Below, in pieces: positions 24,157 to 33,507 of a stretch of DNA of 64,000 bases. The notes under the pieces are model-generated. The model ran no database searches. It was given only the letters and a program-made list of their open reading frames with translations, and was not told where the DNA came from. The position numbers were made by a program, and so were the translations under genes. Numbering within the stretch: the stretch's first letter is position 1; each line of letters opens with the position of its first letter. Source of the DNA: Merdimmobilis hominis (GTDB lineage: Bacteria; Bacillota; Clostridia; Oscillospirales; Ruminococcaceae); NCBI RefSeq assembly GCF_016901855.1, contig NZ_JACJKY010000001.1:124001-188000 (forward strand). The letters are read 5' to 3'.

Positions 24157-25256
24157 GACAACGACTTCCTTGTTTTCTTTTTTGATAATTTCATTGTAGC
24201 AGGTTTTTCTGTAAAAAACAACAACATGATTGCAAGAAATATCAGGACGATAAAAGCTGTGGGTGACGATGCAATCGATGCGGCTTCGGTAAGCGAACGG
24301 GAAAACACCTCTTCACTGCCGCTAAAAAATAACGGTGCAAGAAGCTTTAACAAGCATATACTCATTCCGCAATGAAACAATCTCGACCAAAGAAGCGGCC
24401 AAATGGAAATGTTTGTTCCTTTTAAAACAGCAGCAATTTGAACCAACACACAGATACCGCCGAATGAAGAAAACAGCGCTGCGGCAGCCAGCGGATCACG
24501 GAATAAATGTTCATCAATCAGTCTGCACCCGTTGCTGACTTCGATCATTCCGCAGATTGCTGCACAAAAAGACTGTGAAAAACCAACCTGCTCGAAAAAA
24601 GACAGCAGAATGGGCGATATTGCAGAAAACAGCAGAACGAATGCGCAAATACTTGCCATTGCGGTAATGGAACGGTGAACGCTTTGGATGAGCACGCGGG
24701 AAAACGGCAAAGATGTTCGCATTCCGGTGGAAAAACCCGATTCCGACTTTATAAAAAAGCGCGAAGCAAATGCCAGACAGACACACGAAATCGTTTCGCA
24801 AATCCAAATCAGTACGCCGATCGACGTATTTCCAAAAATAATCGTACCAATGCCTGTAATCAAAAAAGAAGGACTGCAATTTGTGCAGAAACAAAGCATT
24901 CGGGAAGCCGTTTTCTCGCAGATCGTTCGGCGTTTTGCTTCTTGTGCCAAAAGTGTCGCGCCAACCGGATACCCGCCGATCAAACTCAATAAAAAGATGC
25001 GCACAGCAGGTTTTGGAATCCGGAACAATCCTGCCAACAAAGAAAACGGACGTGCCATCGCAAATGAAAATGATGTGTCCAGCAACAGCTGCGAAAGAAT
25101 TAAAAACAAAAATGTGCTCGGAATGACAAGGTCAATGCACAGTGCGACACCGTTTCGAATGCCTTCTGATAACTCCGCAGAAAAAAACAACGCCAAAAAG
25201 CAGCTCAAATATCCAATTCCAGCGAGAATTAAAAATCGAATCGTTCGTTTTATCAT
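24153..25256 (-). CDS. ylbJ: Sporulation integral membrane protein YlbJ
   Basis: A 367-residue polytopic membrane protein with nucleoside-recognition (gate) domains. The YlbJ signature GGYPVGATLLAQEAKRR and CFCTNCSPSFLITGIGTIIFG is present. In Bacillus ylbJ is a sigmaE gene needed for spore cortex formation. ATG 25256 begins MIKRTIRFL, with AGAAGG upstream; the frame is open further up but without an RBS. A sigmaE-like promoter lies at 25281-25310. It is divergent from yqfC. Confidence 0.9.
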   Translation of the reverse strand: MIKRTIRFLILAGIGYLSCFLALFFSAELSEGIRNGVALCIDLVIPSTFLFLILSQLLLDTSFSFAMARPFSLLAGLFRIPKPAVRIFLLSLIGGYPVGATLLAQEAKRRTICEKTASRMLCFCTNCSPSFLITGIGTIIFGNTSIGVLIWICETISCVCLAFASRFFIKSESGFSTGMRTSLPFSRVLIQSVHRSITAMASICAFVLLFSAISPILLSFFEQVGFSQSFCAAICGMIEVSNGCRLIDEHLFRDPLAAAALFSSFGGICVLVQIAAVLKGTNISIWPLLWSRLFHCGMSICLLKLLAPLFFSGSEEVFSRSLTEAASIASSPTAFIVLIFLAIMLLFFTEKPATMKLSKKKTRKSLS

Positions 25257-25280
25257 AAGCAGCGCCTTCTTTCTGCTTGA

Positions 25281-25310
25281 TGTATATGCATAAACGAGAA
25301 TGAATATATT
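25281..25310 (-). promoter_or_regulatory. SigmaE-like promoter of ylbJ
   Basis: The minus strand reads AATATATT (25303-25310), a 14-bp spacer, then CATATACA (25281-25288). This approximates the sigmaE pattern ATATT-N14-CATACAAT and lies 25 bp before the ylbJ start. The same short stretch must also serve yqfC on the plus strand. Confidence 0.5.
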
Positions 25311-25335
25311 GATTTGAGCAGAAAGGGGATGCCAT

Positions 25336-25611
25336 ATGGGAAAAAAACAGGCAATGAAGCGGCTGATTGATTCAACGAAGCAAGCGGCTGAATCAAATAC
25401 GGTGATAGAGCTTCTCGGTTTTCGCACGGTGCAAATCGAAGGCGTTTTGGATATATTGACGTTTTCAGAAGATCTCGTACGTCTTCTTACAATCTCCGGA
25501 GAACTTTCGTTGTTTGGGAATCACTTTGTTCTGACATCACTTTCAGACGACTGTTTGATTTTTTCAGGAGAGATTCAGTCATTGGAATGTGAAAGGAGTA
25601 CGCGCAAATGA
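25336..25611 (+). CDS. yqfC: Sporulation protein YqfC (YabP family)
   Basis: A 91-residue beta-rich protein. VIELLGFRTVQIEGVLDILTFSEDLVRL and GELSLFGNHFVLTSLS match the YabP/YqfC family of sigmaE-dependent sporulation proteins. RBS AAAGGGG precedes ATG 25336. It overlaps yqfD by four bases, the standard yqfC-yqfD pair. Confidence 0.92.
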   Translation: MGKKQAMKRLIDSTKQAAESNTVIELLGFRTVQIEGVLDILTFSEDLVRLLTISGELSLFGNHFVLTSLSDDCLIFSGEIQSLECERSTRK

Positions 25612-26807
25612 TCATTAAGCTGCTGCGTTATCTCAGAGGAAGCGTAACATTTGAGGCAGAAAGTGCGCTTTCACAGCGCTTGATTGCAGCCTGTGCCAAA
25701 AAGGGTATTTCAATTTACAGCATTACACCAACCGTCACCGGATTTCGTGCACAGTGCGGACCAAAAGCATTTGTGCGTGTTTTGGAGTGCGCCAAAGTAT
25801 GCAATGTTCCGATTCAAAAAATCAGTGAATCCGGCGGCTATTTTTTCATAAAAAAACATCGTTGGCGCGCTGTATTGGTGGCAGCTGTTCTTGCCGCAGT
25901 GTCAGGACTATATCTTTCGCAGTGCTTTGTGTTTCGGATTGATATCGAGGGAAATCAGCAAGTCACCGATGAAGCGATTCGAACGGTTTTAAATGAAGTC
26001 GGAATCGATACATTCACATTTATTCCCGGAACCGATTTTAAAATGGTACGCGAACAGGTGCTTTTAAAGCTGCCTTCGCTGAGTTGGATGACAGTCAATC
26101 CGCACGGATGCCGATTGGAAGTTGTCGTTGCTGAGCGGCGAATTGCAGATATTGAAGATCAGGATGAACCGTGTGACATTCGTGCCGCATACGACGGTGT
26201 CATTCGTGAGATGGAACTGTACGCCGGGAGTGCAGCAACGTCCGCAGGACATACCGTCGAAAAAGGAGAAATTCTCGTTCACGGACATTACTACACAAAA
26301 AATAACGAAGAAATTTTAACTCACGCAAAAGCAAAAATTATCGCCGAGGTGTGGTTTGAGCGAACACTTCGCATTGATTTGCAGCAGCTTTCTAAAGAAT
26401 ATACGGAACAATCGATCAAAGTACCGCATTTGCGTCTGTTTGACTTGCGCATCCCGCTCTCATTTGCACAAAAGCCCGAAGGCATGTCCGATACTGCATG
26501 GGAAGAACAGCCGCTTATACTGTTTGGCAGAGAGTTTCCGTTTGGGATCGATACACTGATATATCAGCCGTATGTGTTACATCCGCAGGATGACGATCTG
26601 ATAAAGCGGGCACAGGAAATTCTTGAAAATCAATTTCGTCAGCTGGAAGCCACAGAGTATCAGGATTTTGCGATCATTGAAAGGGAAAGCCGGATGCATC
26701 AGACAGACCAATTTCTGGAGATGACAGTTTCTTATGTCGCGGAAACCGATATTGCAAGAAAAACGGTCGTTGAACGCCAGCCGAAACCGGAGATTCCCGC
26801 TGAATAG
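25608..26807 (+). CDS. yqfD: Sporulation protein YqfD
   Basis: A 399-residue protein with a cytoplasmic N-terminal part, a single membrane helix (about 84-104, AVLVAAVLAAVSGLYLSQ) and a large extracytoplasmic domain of the POTRA-like type (FRIDIEGNQQVTDEAIRTVLNEVGI). YqfD is conserved in spore formers and sigmaE-controlled in Bacillus; its mechanism is unknown. It is translationally coupled to yqfC. Confidence 0.93.
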   Translation: MIIKLLRYLRGSVTFEAESALSQRLIAACAKKGISIYSITPTVTGFRAQCGPKAFVRVLECAKVCNVPIQKISESGGYFFIKKHRWRAVLVAAVLAAVSGLYLSQCFVFRIDIEGNQQVTDEAIRTVLNEVGIDTFTFIPGTDFKMVREQVLLKLPSLSWMTVNPHGCRLEVVVAERRIADIEDQDEPCDIRAAYDGVIREMELYAGSAATSAGHTVEKGEILVHGHYYTKNNEEILTHAKAKIIAEVWFERTLRIDLQQLSKEYTEQSIKVPHLRLFDLRIPLSFAQKPEGMSDTAWEEQPLILFGREFPFGIDTLIYQPYVLHPQDDDLIKRAQEILENQFRQLEATEYQDFAIIERESRMHQTDQFLEMTVSYVAETDIARKTVVERQPKPEIPAE

Positions 26808-26817
26808 TGCAGTGCGC

Positions 26818-26844
26818 ACACAAAGGAAATGCAATTCATATAAT
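26818..26844 (+). promoter_or_regulatory. SigmaK/sigmaE-type promoter of the collagen-like gene
   Basis: AC (26818-26819), 17 bp, then CATATAAT (26837-26844). This fits the late mother-cell sigmaK layout AC-N16/17-CATAnnnTA and resembles the element before the Cys-rich gene. Confidence 0.5.
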
Positions 26845-26906
26845 GGAATGAATCGGAAAACAAACGAATGAAAAGATGCACTATTTTAAAAAAGAGGGAT
26901 TTGATC

Positions 26907-27590
<684 letters not shown>

Positions 27591-27603
27591 AAGATATCCT
27601 GTA

Positions 27604-27630
27604 ACGCGCAAGAAGCTGTGTGCATACAAT
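27604..27630 (+). promoter_or_regulatory. SigmaK/sigmaE-type promoter of the Cys-rich gene
   Basis: AC (27604-27605), 17 bp, then CATACAAT (27623-27630), a perfect mother-cell -10 element. It has the same spacing as the promoter of the collagen-like gene. Confidence 0.6.
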
Positions 27631-27662
27631 GAAACGGAAGTTCTTTTGGAGGAATGAAAATC

Positions 27663-27911
27663 ATGAATTGTTGTCAAAACATTTGGAACACAAGCGAAGC
27701 ATGTGAAGCACAGATTGCTGAATCTTCACAAACAATGTTTGCATCATGCGGATGTGATGCACAGAATACAAATGATTCAGAAGAAACATTTGAATCGTGT
27801 ATGATACAGGCAAACGAATGTTTCCGCCGCGCCGCAAACAATCATTCGCACAGATGTTGCGGGTGCTGCTGCGGATGCTGCTGTTATAGACGATGCTGCT
27901 GTGGATGCTGA
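27663..27911 (+). CDS. Cys-rich small protein, candidate spore coat cross-linker
   Basis: An 82-residue protein with no recognised family. The N-terminal part is acidic and Ser/Asn-rich; the C-terminus is an extreme Cys cluster (RCCGCCCGCCCYRRCCCGC). Such tails occur in insoluble coat proteins cross-linked by disulfides. ATG 27663 is preferred over ATG 27654 because GGAGG is 10 nt before it. It has its own mother-cell-type promoter directly after the collagen-like gene. Confidence 0.75.
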   Translation: MNCCQNIWNTSEACEAQIAESSQTMFASCGCDAQNTNDSEETFESCMIQANECFRRAANNHSHRCCGCCCGCCCYRRCCCGC

Positions 27912-27924
27912 AGCTTGGTTCTTT

Positions 27925-27944
27925 CGCTCTCTGAAAAGAGAGCG
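27925..27944 (+). terminator. Hairpin after the Cys-rich gene
   Basis: A perfect 8-bp stem CGCTCTCT / AGAGAGCG with a GAAA tetraloop but no T-run. It is likely an mRNA 3' stabilising hairpin or weak terminator. Confidence 0.5.
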
Positions 27945-27993
27945 TACATGAAATCAAATTCAAATTTCTTTTCTCCAACTGATTTTCTCATCA

Positions 27994-28031
27994 AAAAAAC
28001 CTGCGAAGAATAATATCTTCGCAGGTTTTTT
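27994..28031. terminator. Bidirectional terminator (Cys-rich gene / pyrB)
   Basis: A perfect 16-bp inverted repeat (AAAAAACCTGCGAAGA and complement) with a 6-nt loop. On minus it follows the pyrB stop by 16 bp. Confidence 0.92.
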
Positions 28032-28047
28032 CCGGTTTTTATATTTG

Positions 28048-29118
28048 TTAATTCAGTTCGATCGGTGCATCGCAATATTCGCAAAATTCTGTTGTGCCCG
28101 AAGAAATCGTTGTGTTTTTCAAATATGTTTCGATATTTGTGACACAGTTCGGGTTTTTGCAGCAATGTACAGTTTCTTTTCCGTGCAGGATCGGATCATT
28201 TGACTGAGATTCAAGCAGCGTGATGATCAGCGCCATACGTGCATACACGCCGTATCTTGCCTGTTTGAAATACAGCGCACGCGGATCTTTGTCCACTTCC
28301 ATGGTGATTTCGTCCACACGCGGCAGCGGATGAAGAATTTTTAAGTCAGGACGTGCCAAATCCAATTTTTTCTGATCAAGCACATAGACGTTTTTCTGCT
28401 GTTCATACAGTTCTTCGCTTGCAAAACGTTCTTTTTGAATACGTGTCATGTACAGTACATCAAGAGAACCGATCACTTCTTCAAGTGAGTATACTTCGCG
28501 GTAAGAACAGCCGCTTGCTTCGATAATTTCTTTAAACCGAATCGGCAGCGTGAGTTCATTTGTGGAGATCAAAACGAAGGTTGTGTTCGGATAATGACAG
28601 AGTGCTTTAATGAGTGAGTGAACCGTTCTGCCGTTTTTAAGGTCACCGCAGAAACCGATAGTCATATTGTCAAGGCTGCCGCGTTCGTTCGACAGTGTAA
28701 CAAGATCGGTCAGTGTCTGGGTCGGGTGAAGGTGGCCGCCGTCACCGGCATTGATGACCGGACAGCGGGAATATTGTGCACCTGCAAGCGCAGCACCCTC
28801 CACCGGATGGCGCATCGCAATAATGTCTGCATATCCGCTGACGATATGGATTGTATCAGCCAGTGTTTCACCTTTTGAAACCGAGCTGTTCATCGGATTA
28901 TCGAAGCCGATTACGCTTCCGCCCAAGCGCAGCATTGCCGTTTGAAAAGACATTTGTGTTCTGGTGGATGGTTCAAAAAAGAGCGTTGCAAGAATTTTAT
29001 TCTCACAGTACGAGGAATACGCCTGCGGGTCTTTGCTGATTCTTGTTGCAAGCGCAACGACGTGTTCCCATTGTTCCTTTGAGAGATCGTTTAAATCAAT
29101 CACATGATTTTTTCTCAT
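28048..29118 (-). CDS. pyrB: Aspartate carbamoyltransferase with C-terminal PyrI-like zinc ribbon
   Basis: A 356-residue enzyme of pyrimidine synthesis (carbamoyl phosphate plus aspartate). The catalytic chain has the carbamoyl-phosphate loop PSTRTQ (50-55), the family GDLKNGRTVHS and ILHPLPRVDEI. The usual chain ends near 305-310. Here about 40 extra residues carry Cys320-x4-Cys325 and Cys346-x2-Cys349, the zinc pattern of the PyrI regulatory chain (CKNPNC, CEYC), without PyrI's allosteric domain. ATG 29118 has GGAGG upstream. It is monocistronic, with no pyrI or other pyr gene in the window. Confidence 0.93.
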   Translation of the reverse strand: MRKNHVIDLNDLSKEQWEHVVALATRISKDPQAYSSYCENKILATLFFEPSTRTQMSFQTAMLRLGGSVIGFDNPMNSSVSKGETLADTIHIVSGYADIIAMRHPVEGAALAGAQYSRCPVINAGDGGHLHPTQTLTDLVTLSNERGSLDNMTIGFCGDLKNGRTVHSLIKALCHYPNTTFVLISTNELTLPIRFKEIIEASGCSYREVYSLEEVIGSLDVLYMTRIQKERFASEELYEQQKNVYVLDQKKLDLARPDLKILHPLPRVDEITMEVDKDPRALYFKQARYGVYARMALIITLLESQSNDPILHGKETVHCCKNPNCVTNIETYLKNTTISSGTTEFCEYCDAPIELN

Positions 29119-29143
29119 ATTCTGCCTCCAATCTTTCTTATTT

Positions 29144-29172
29144 ATTGTACCAATTTTCGACGAAAACTGCAA
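29144..29172 (-). promoter_or_regulatory. SigmaA promoter of pyrB
   Basis: The minus strand has -35 TTGCAG (29167-29172), a 17-bp spacer and -10 TACAAT (29144-29149), close to the start; the leader is too short for a PyrR attenuator. Confidence 0.75.
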
Positions 29173-29216
29173 CGGGCAATTCTTACAAAAGCGATGACCC
29201 AAATCGATACGGTTTG

Positions 29217-29224
29217 CATATAAT
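29217..29224 (+). promoter_or_regulatory. Mother-cell-type -10 element before yunB
   Basis: CATATAAT lies 26 bp upstream of the yunB start and fits sigmaE/sigmaK -10 elements. No convincing -35 was found at the expected spacing. Confidence 0.4.
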
Positions 29225-29250
29225 ATAAAATGCGAAAGGAGGAACTGTGC

Positions 29251-29889
29251 ATGCAGTATACAAAATTGAAGCGCACACGAAAAAAACAGTGGATTTTTTA
29301 TTTGATCCGATTTCTGCTGGTTGTTGCGCTGATTGTTGCGACCACCGAACTGGTATTCGGAGAAGCGGTAAAACGCACACTGTCTTATCAGGGAAAACGT
29401 GCTGCAACACTGTCGATAAGCAATGCGATTCTTCCGTTTTTAGAAAATCCGGATTATACATACGAAAAGCTCTCGAATGTCACATACGGCAATGACGGAC
29501 GGATTCTTTCGATTTCACTGAATACCTCACGGCTGAACCAAATGAAAACTTTGATGGAGCAGGAGGTGACAAAAGCGCTGACCGGTGCAGATGCCGCAGT
29601 AGAAATTCCGCTCGGTACACTGCTTGGCATGACGCTTTTTTCGCAGCGCGGGCCGAATGTCGAGCTGCACACCGCTGTATACGGCGTTGTACATGCAGAA
29701 TATCAAAGTGCATTCAAAAGCGCCGGCATTAACCAGACGGAACACACCATTTCCATTGTGCTGACAGCTGCCATTGAAACGTTTGTTCCGTTTTTCTCTG
29801 CATCATTTCCGATTACACAGGAATTTTTGATTGCGCAAACTGTTTTGGTTGGTGAAGTTCCGGATCAAATGCTGTCGCTTTCTGCATGA
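29251..29889 (+). CDS. yunB: Sporulation protein YunB
   Basis: A 212-residue protein with one N-terminal membrane helix (about 13-36) and an extracytoplasmic domain. Cues are [21 protein letters not shown] and [17 protein letters not shown], typical of YunB, a sigmaE-regulated protein of unknown mechanism. ATG 29251 is preferred: AAGGAGG (29237-29242) is 8 nt upstream. A terminator follows immediately. Confidence 0.9.
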   Translation: MQYTKLKRTRKKQWIFYLIRFLLVVALIVATTELVFGEAVKRTLSYQGKRAATLSISNAILPFLENPDYTYEKLSNVTYGNDGRILSISLNTSRLNQMKTLMEQEVTKALTGADAAVEIPLGTLLGMTLFSQRGPNVELHTAVYGVVHAEYQSAFKSAGINQTEHTISIVLTAAIETFVPFFSASFPITQEFLIAQTVLVGEVPDQMLSLSA

Positions 29890-29912
29890 AGAAACGGTTT
29901 GACCGTTTCTTT
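29889..29912 (+). terminator. Terminator of yunB
   Basis: A 9-bp stem AAGAAACGG / CCGTTTCTT with a 5-nt loop. It overlaps the -35 box of the next promoter. Confidence 0.65.
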
Positions 29913-29927
29913 AGAGAATGGTATAAT
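29899..29927 (+). promoter_or_regulatory. SigmaA promoter of tepA-ylzJ-spoIIIE
   Basis: -35 TTGACC (29899-29904), a 17-bp spacer and perfect TATAAT (29922-29927). It excludes translation starts upstream of about 29935 for the next gene. Confidence 0.8.
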
Positions 29928-30011
29928 GAAAAAGAACATCTGTATAACTGTTCGCTCTTTCGGCAATACTTTATGAGAGAAAAAAGCATGTGGAAAGAGG
30001 GCGCAGATTTT

Positions 30012-30731
30012 ATGGATGAAGAACAACAAGAATGCACGGAAAACACCCAAGAGAGTACCTCTGATATGGATGCGATTATTCACACCGGCTCGATTACAAC
30101 ATACGGTCGTCATGTGATTCATTGTCTGACAATCATCGGTCAAATTGAAGGACACTATATTCTTCCGTCGCAGAACAAAACAACAAAATACGAGCATGTA
30201 ATGCCGCAGCTTGTTGCAATCGAACAAGATCCCCAGATCAAAGGACTGATTATCCTCATCAATACCGTAGGCGGCGATGTGGAAGCCGGTCTGGCGATTG
30301 CAGAGCTTGTGGCGGGGATGTCAAAACCGACCGTATCGATCGTACTGGGTGGCGGACATTCCATCGGCGTGCCATTGGCAGTCAGTGCAAAACGGTCATT
30401 CATTGTGCCGTCTGCAACAATGACGATTCATCCGGTGCGTATGACAGGATTGGTGCTCGGTGTTCCGCAGACGCTTTCGTATTTTGAAAAAATGCAGGAT
30501 CGGATTGTTCGATTTGTGGTGGAAAACGCCTCGATTACAGCGGATCGGTTTCGCGAACTGATGATGACGACCGGAGAACTGGTGATGGATGTCGGAACTG
30601 TGTTAAACGGCGAAGATGCTGTGAGCGAAGGCCTGATCGACCGGCTCGGCGGCCTCCATGATGCGGTGTCCTGTTTATACGAAATGATCGACGAGCAGGA
30701 GGAAAGGCAAAATGCTTTACACCGTGATTGA
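30012..30731 (+). CDS. tepA: TepA/YmfB ClpP-like protease
   Basis: A 239-residue ClpP-fold protein. [16 protein letters not shown] and the Ser-bearing [14 protein letters not shown], with IHPVRMTG for the His, keep the serine-protease layout. TepA was described in Bacillus as a factor linked to protein translocation and spore proteolysis. ATG 30012 is used because AAAGAGGG is 11 nt upstream and the promoter lies at 29899; ATG 29988 is possible. It overlaps ylzJ by 20 bases, in the conserved tepA-ylzJ-spoIIIE order. Confidence 0.9.
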   Translation: MDEEQQECTENTQESTSDMDAIIHTGSITTYGRHVIHCLTIIGQIEGHYILPSQNKTTKYEHVMPQLVAIEQDPQIKGLIILINTVGGDVEAGLAIAELVAGMSKPTVSIVLGGGHSIGVPLAVSAKRSFIVPSATMTIHPVRMTGLVLGVPQTLSYFEKMQDRIVRFVVENASITADRFRELMMTTGELVMDVGTVLNGEDAVSEGLIDRLGGLHDAVSCLYEMIDEQEERQNALHRD

Positions 30732-30918
30732 TGAAGCAGATCTCTTTTTTTCCCCTGCACCTGCACGAAAAACAATTCGATGCGGCAGCTTGTTATTAGA
30801 AGGAACGGAAGATTCCGCCGGATTTACTGTCTGCCGGCTGATTACCACAGATTTAAACGAATATCTTCATGGAACATTTCTTCCCGGACAGACCATTCAC
30901 CCGCCGCAGAAACTATAA
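30712..30918 (+). CDS. ylzJ: YlzJ-like protein
   Basis: A 68-residue protein beginning [16 protein letters not shown] and ending with a segment ([12 protein letters not shown]) typical of the YlzJ family. It sits between tepA and spoIIIE as in Bacillus. The function is unknown. GGAGGAAAGG precedes the ATG, which lies inside the 3' end of tepA. Confidence 0.85.
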   Translation: MLYTVIDEADLFFSPAPARKTIRCGSLLLEGTEDSAGFTVCRLITTDLNEYLHGTFLPGQTIHPPQKL

Positions 30919-30951
30919 ATTGGATTTTATCACATAAAGGATTGACATCTT

Positions 30952-33507
30952 ATGCCACAGAAGAAAACGACAACATCGAAAAAACGTACAGCATCAAGCA
31001 GTACGAAGAAAAAAACATCCGCCGGTTCCGCGGCAAAATCGAAGACCAAAAAGTCAACTGCACGCAAAACTGCGCCAGAGCAGGTGAATTATAAATCTTC
31101 ATATGAAAAACACAGAAAAAGCAAACGGCAAATGTCCGCAGTACTTTTGTTCACTGCAGGAGTTCTTTTGTTTGCGCTGATGGTTGTGCCGGGCATGAAT
31201 GTCTGGCGTTGGATTCATGATTTTCTCTTTGGCATGGGCGGTGCCACCGTTTTGATTATTCCTGTTTCGCTGGTCTATATTGCAGTGATGACAACACTCG
31301 ATAAGCTGACCGGCGAAATACATAACAAAGTCTGGCAGACGCTCGCACTGACGGTATTTCTCTGCGGACTGATCGAAGTGGTGCAGTCGTCACCGTTTTA
31401 CGGCGATTCCATCGTTCAAATTCTGCTGGGCCTCTATACAGACGGCACCATGCTTTCGGGCGGCGGACTGCTCAGTGCCTTGATCGGATGGCCGCTGTAT
31501 CTTGCATGCGGACAGGTTGGCGCTGTGATCATTCTGCTGTTGGCACTGTTTGCATTTTTGATGCTTTTAACAGGTGCGACACTGATCGGATTGTTCCGTT
31601 CCATGGCAAAACCAGTGAAAAAGATGGAAGAATCGTATGTCGCCCGCCGCGAGGAACAAGAACTTTTGGAAGAGGAAGAACGAAACGGTCCGCGGTTTAA
31701 TGTGGATGTGAGTCTCGATAATATGCCGCAGCATCCAGTTTCTGCGCCGAAGCCAACGCTTCAGGAATTGCTTGAGCTTGAGAAAAAGACTGCGAAAGAA
31801 GCAAAATCAGCCAAAGATCCTGCAAAAGAACCGCAAATTATTCTGGAAACACAAAAAGAGCCGCAGAATACGGCATTTTCGATCGATCCGAACATCAAAA
31901 AGGAAGCGGAAGTTCTTGTGGAACAGGCGCTCGCGTCTGCTGAGGAATCGCCGCAGGATAAAGCAGATGCAAGCGGAAAAGAAGATGACCAGACAAGACT
32001 TTATACGGACGAAAACAATCAGTTAAGCCGCTATGTGTATCCGCCGGTGGGACTGCTCAAAGCACCGCAAGGCGGCCAAAACCGTGATGTGAGCAACGAA
32101 CAGGCCGTGAACGGTCAGCTTCTGGTTGATACGTTAAAAAGTTTCGGTGTACAGACGAAAATTGTCCATATCAGCAGAGGCCCAACGGTCACACGTTATG
32201 AGCTTCAGCCGAGTTCCGGCGTCAAAATCAGCAAAATCACAGGACTTGCCGATGATATTGCACTGAATTTGGCAGCGTCAGGTGTGCGTATTGAAGCGCC
32301 GATTCCCGGAAAACCGGCAGTCGGCATTGAAGTGCCGAACCGTCAAGTCGATATCGTTACCATGCGGGAACTGATCGATACAAGTGAATTTGAATCAGCC
32401 AAAAGCAAGCTTTCCGTAGGACTTGGCCGCGATATTGCCGGCAACTGCGTTATTGCAGACATCGCTAAAATGCCGCATATGCTGATTGCAGGCTCTACCG
32501 GTTCGGGTAAATCGGTCTGTATTAACTCTATCATTATCAGTTTGTTATACAAAGCCTCACCGTCGGAAGTCCGTTTTCTGATGATTGATCCGAAGGTGGT
32601 TGAGCTTGGTATCTATAACGGTATTCCGCATCTGCTCGTCCCGGTCGTGACAGATCCCAGAAAAGCGGCAGGCGCGCTCGGCTGGGCGGTGACGGAGATG
32701 CTCAAACGATACAATCAGTTTGCTGAGAATAACGTCCGTGACTTAAAGAGTTTCAATGCACTTGCCAAAGACCGCGAGGATCTTTCGCCGATGCCGCAGA
32801 TTGTCATTATCATCGACGAGCTGTCCGATTTGATGATGGCAGCACCGAAAGAAGTCGAAGATGCGATCTGCCGTCTGGCACAGATGGCGCGTGCGGCCGG
32901 CATGCATTTGATTATTGCAACACAACGTCCATCTGTCGATGTCGTGACCGGTTTGATTAAAGCAAACGTACCGTCGCGGATTGCGTTTGCCGTTTCTTCG
33001 CAGATCGACTCGCGTACCATTCTTGATTCGGGCGGTGCAGAAAAACTGCTCGGACGCGGTGACATGCTGTATGCACCGGTCGGGATGCCGAAACCGCTGC
33101 GTGTGCAGGGCTGTTATGTGAGCGACAAGGAAGTCGAGCAGGTTGTAAACTTTATTAAGAACAAAGAATCTGCGGAATATGACAATCAGATTATGGAAGA
33201 AATCGAAAAACAGGCGGTTGCTGAAAAAACGAGCAGTGACGGCGCTTCCGGCGGTGGATTCTCGGATCAGGACGAGCTGTTTGACGATGCAGTTGAATGT
33301 GTGGTGGAAGCCGGACAGGCATCCACATCCTATTTGCAGCGAAAACTGAAAGTTGGATATGCACGTGCGGCGCGCCTTGTAGACGAAATGGAAGAGCAGG
33401 GAATCATCGGCCCGTTTGAAGGAAGTAAACCGCGAACTGTGCTGATTTCCAGACAGCAGTGGATTGAAATGAGGATGAATCATGACAAGCAAACCAAAAC
33501 AGAATGA
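30952..33507 (+). CDS. spoIIIE: DNA translocase SpoIIIE/FtsK
   Basis: An 851-residue DNA pump. It has a Lys/Ser/Thr-rich N-terminus, four membrane helices (about 60-215), an acidic low-complexity linker, the alpha/beta motor domains with Walker A ([14 protein letters not shown]) and Walker B ([13 protein letters not shown]), and a C-terminal gamma winged helix ([21 protein letters not shown]). It moves the forespore chromosome through the septum. It overlaps ygiQ by 26 bases. The tepA-ylzJ context favours the sporulation name SpoIIIE. Confidence 0.96.
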   Translation: MPQKKTTTSKKRTASSSTKKKTSAGSAAKSKTKKSTARKTAPEQVNYKSSYEKHRKSKRQMSAVLLFTAGVLLFALMVVPGMNVWRWIHDFLFGMGGATVLIIPVSLVYIAVMTTLDKLTGEIHNKVWQTLALTVFLCGLIEVVQSSPFYGDSIVQILLGLYTDGTMLSGGGLLSALIGWPLYLACGQVGAVIILLLALFAFLMLLTGATLIGLFRSMAKPVKKMEESYVARREEQELLEEEERNGPRFNVDVSLDNMPQHPVSAPKPTLQELLELEKKTAKEAKSAKDPAKEPQIILETQKEPQNTAFSIDPNIKKEAEVLVEQALASAEESPQDKADASGKEDDQTRLYTDENNQLSRYVYPPVGLLKAPQGGQNRDVSNEQAVNGQLLVDTLKSFGVQTKIVHISRGPTVTRYELQPSSGVKISKITGLADDIALNLAASGVRIEAPIPGKPAVGIEVPNRQVDIVTMRELIDTSEFESAKSKLSVGLGRDIAGNCVIADIAKMPHMLIAGSTGSGKSVCINSIIISLLYKASPSEVRFLMIDPKVVELGIYNGIPHLLVPVVTDPRKAAGALGWAVTEMLKRYNQFAENNVRDLKSFNALAKDREDLSPMPQIVIIIDELSDLMMAAPKEVEDAICRLAQMARAAGMHLIIATQRPSVDVVTGLIKANVPSRIAFAVSSQIDSRTILDSGGAEKLLGRGDMLYAPVGMPKPLRVQGCYVSDKEVEQVVNFIKNKESAEYDNQIMEEIEKQAVAEKTSSDGASGGGFSDQDELFDDAVECVVEAGQASTSYLQRKLKVGYARAARLVDEMEEQGIIGPFEGSKPRTVLISRQQWIEMRMNHDKQTKTE

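Noticed and set aside
29116-29150. PyrR-type attenuator before pyrB
   Set aside because: The promoter lies only about 25-55 bp upstream of the start and there is no room for antiterminator and terminator stems.
29886-30011. N-terminal extension of TepA from ATG 29886
   Set aside because: The sigmaA promoter at 29899-29927 lies inside this extension, so the message starts further downstream; family length fits ATG 30012.
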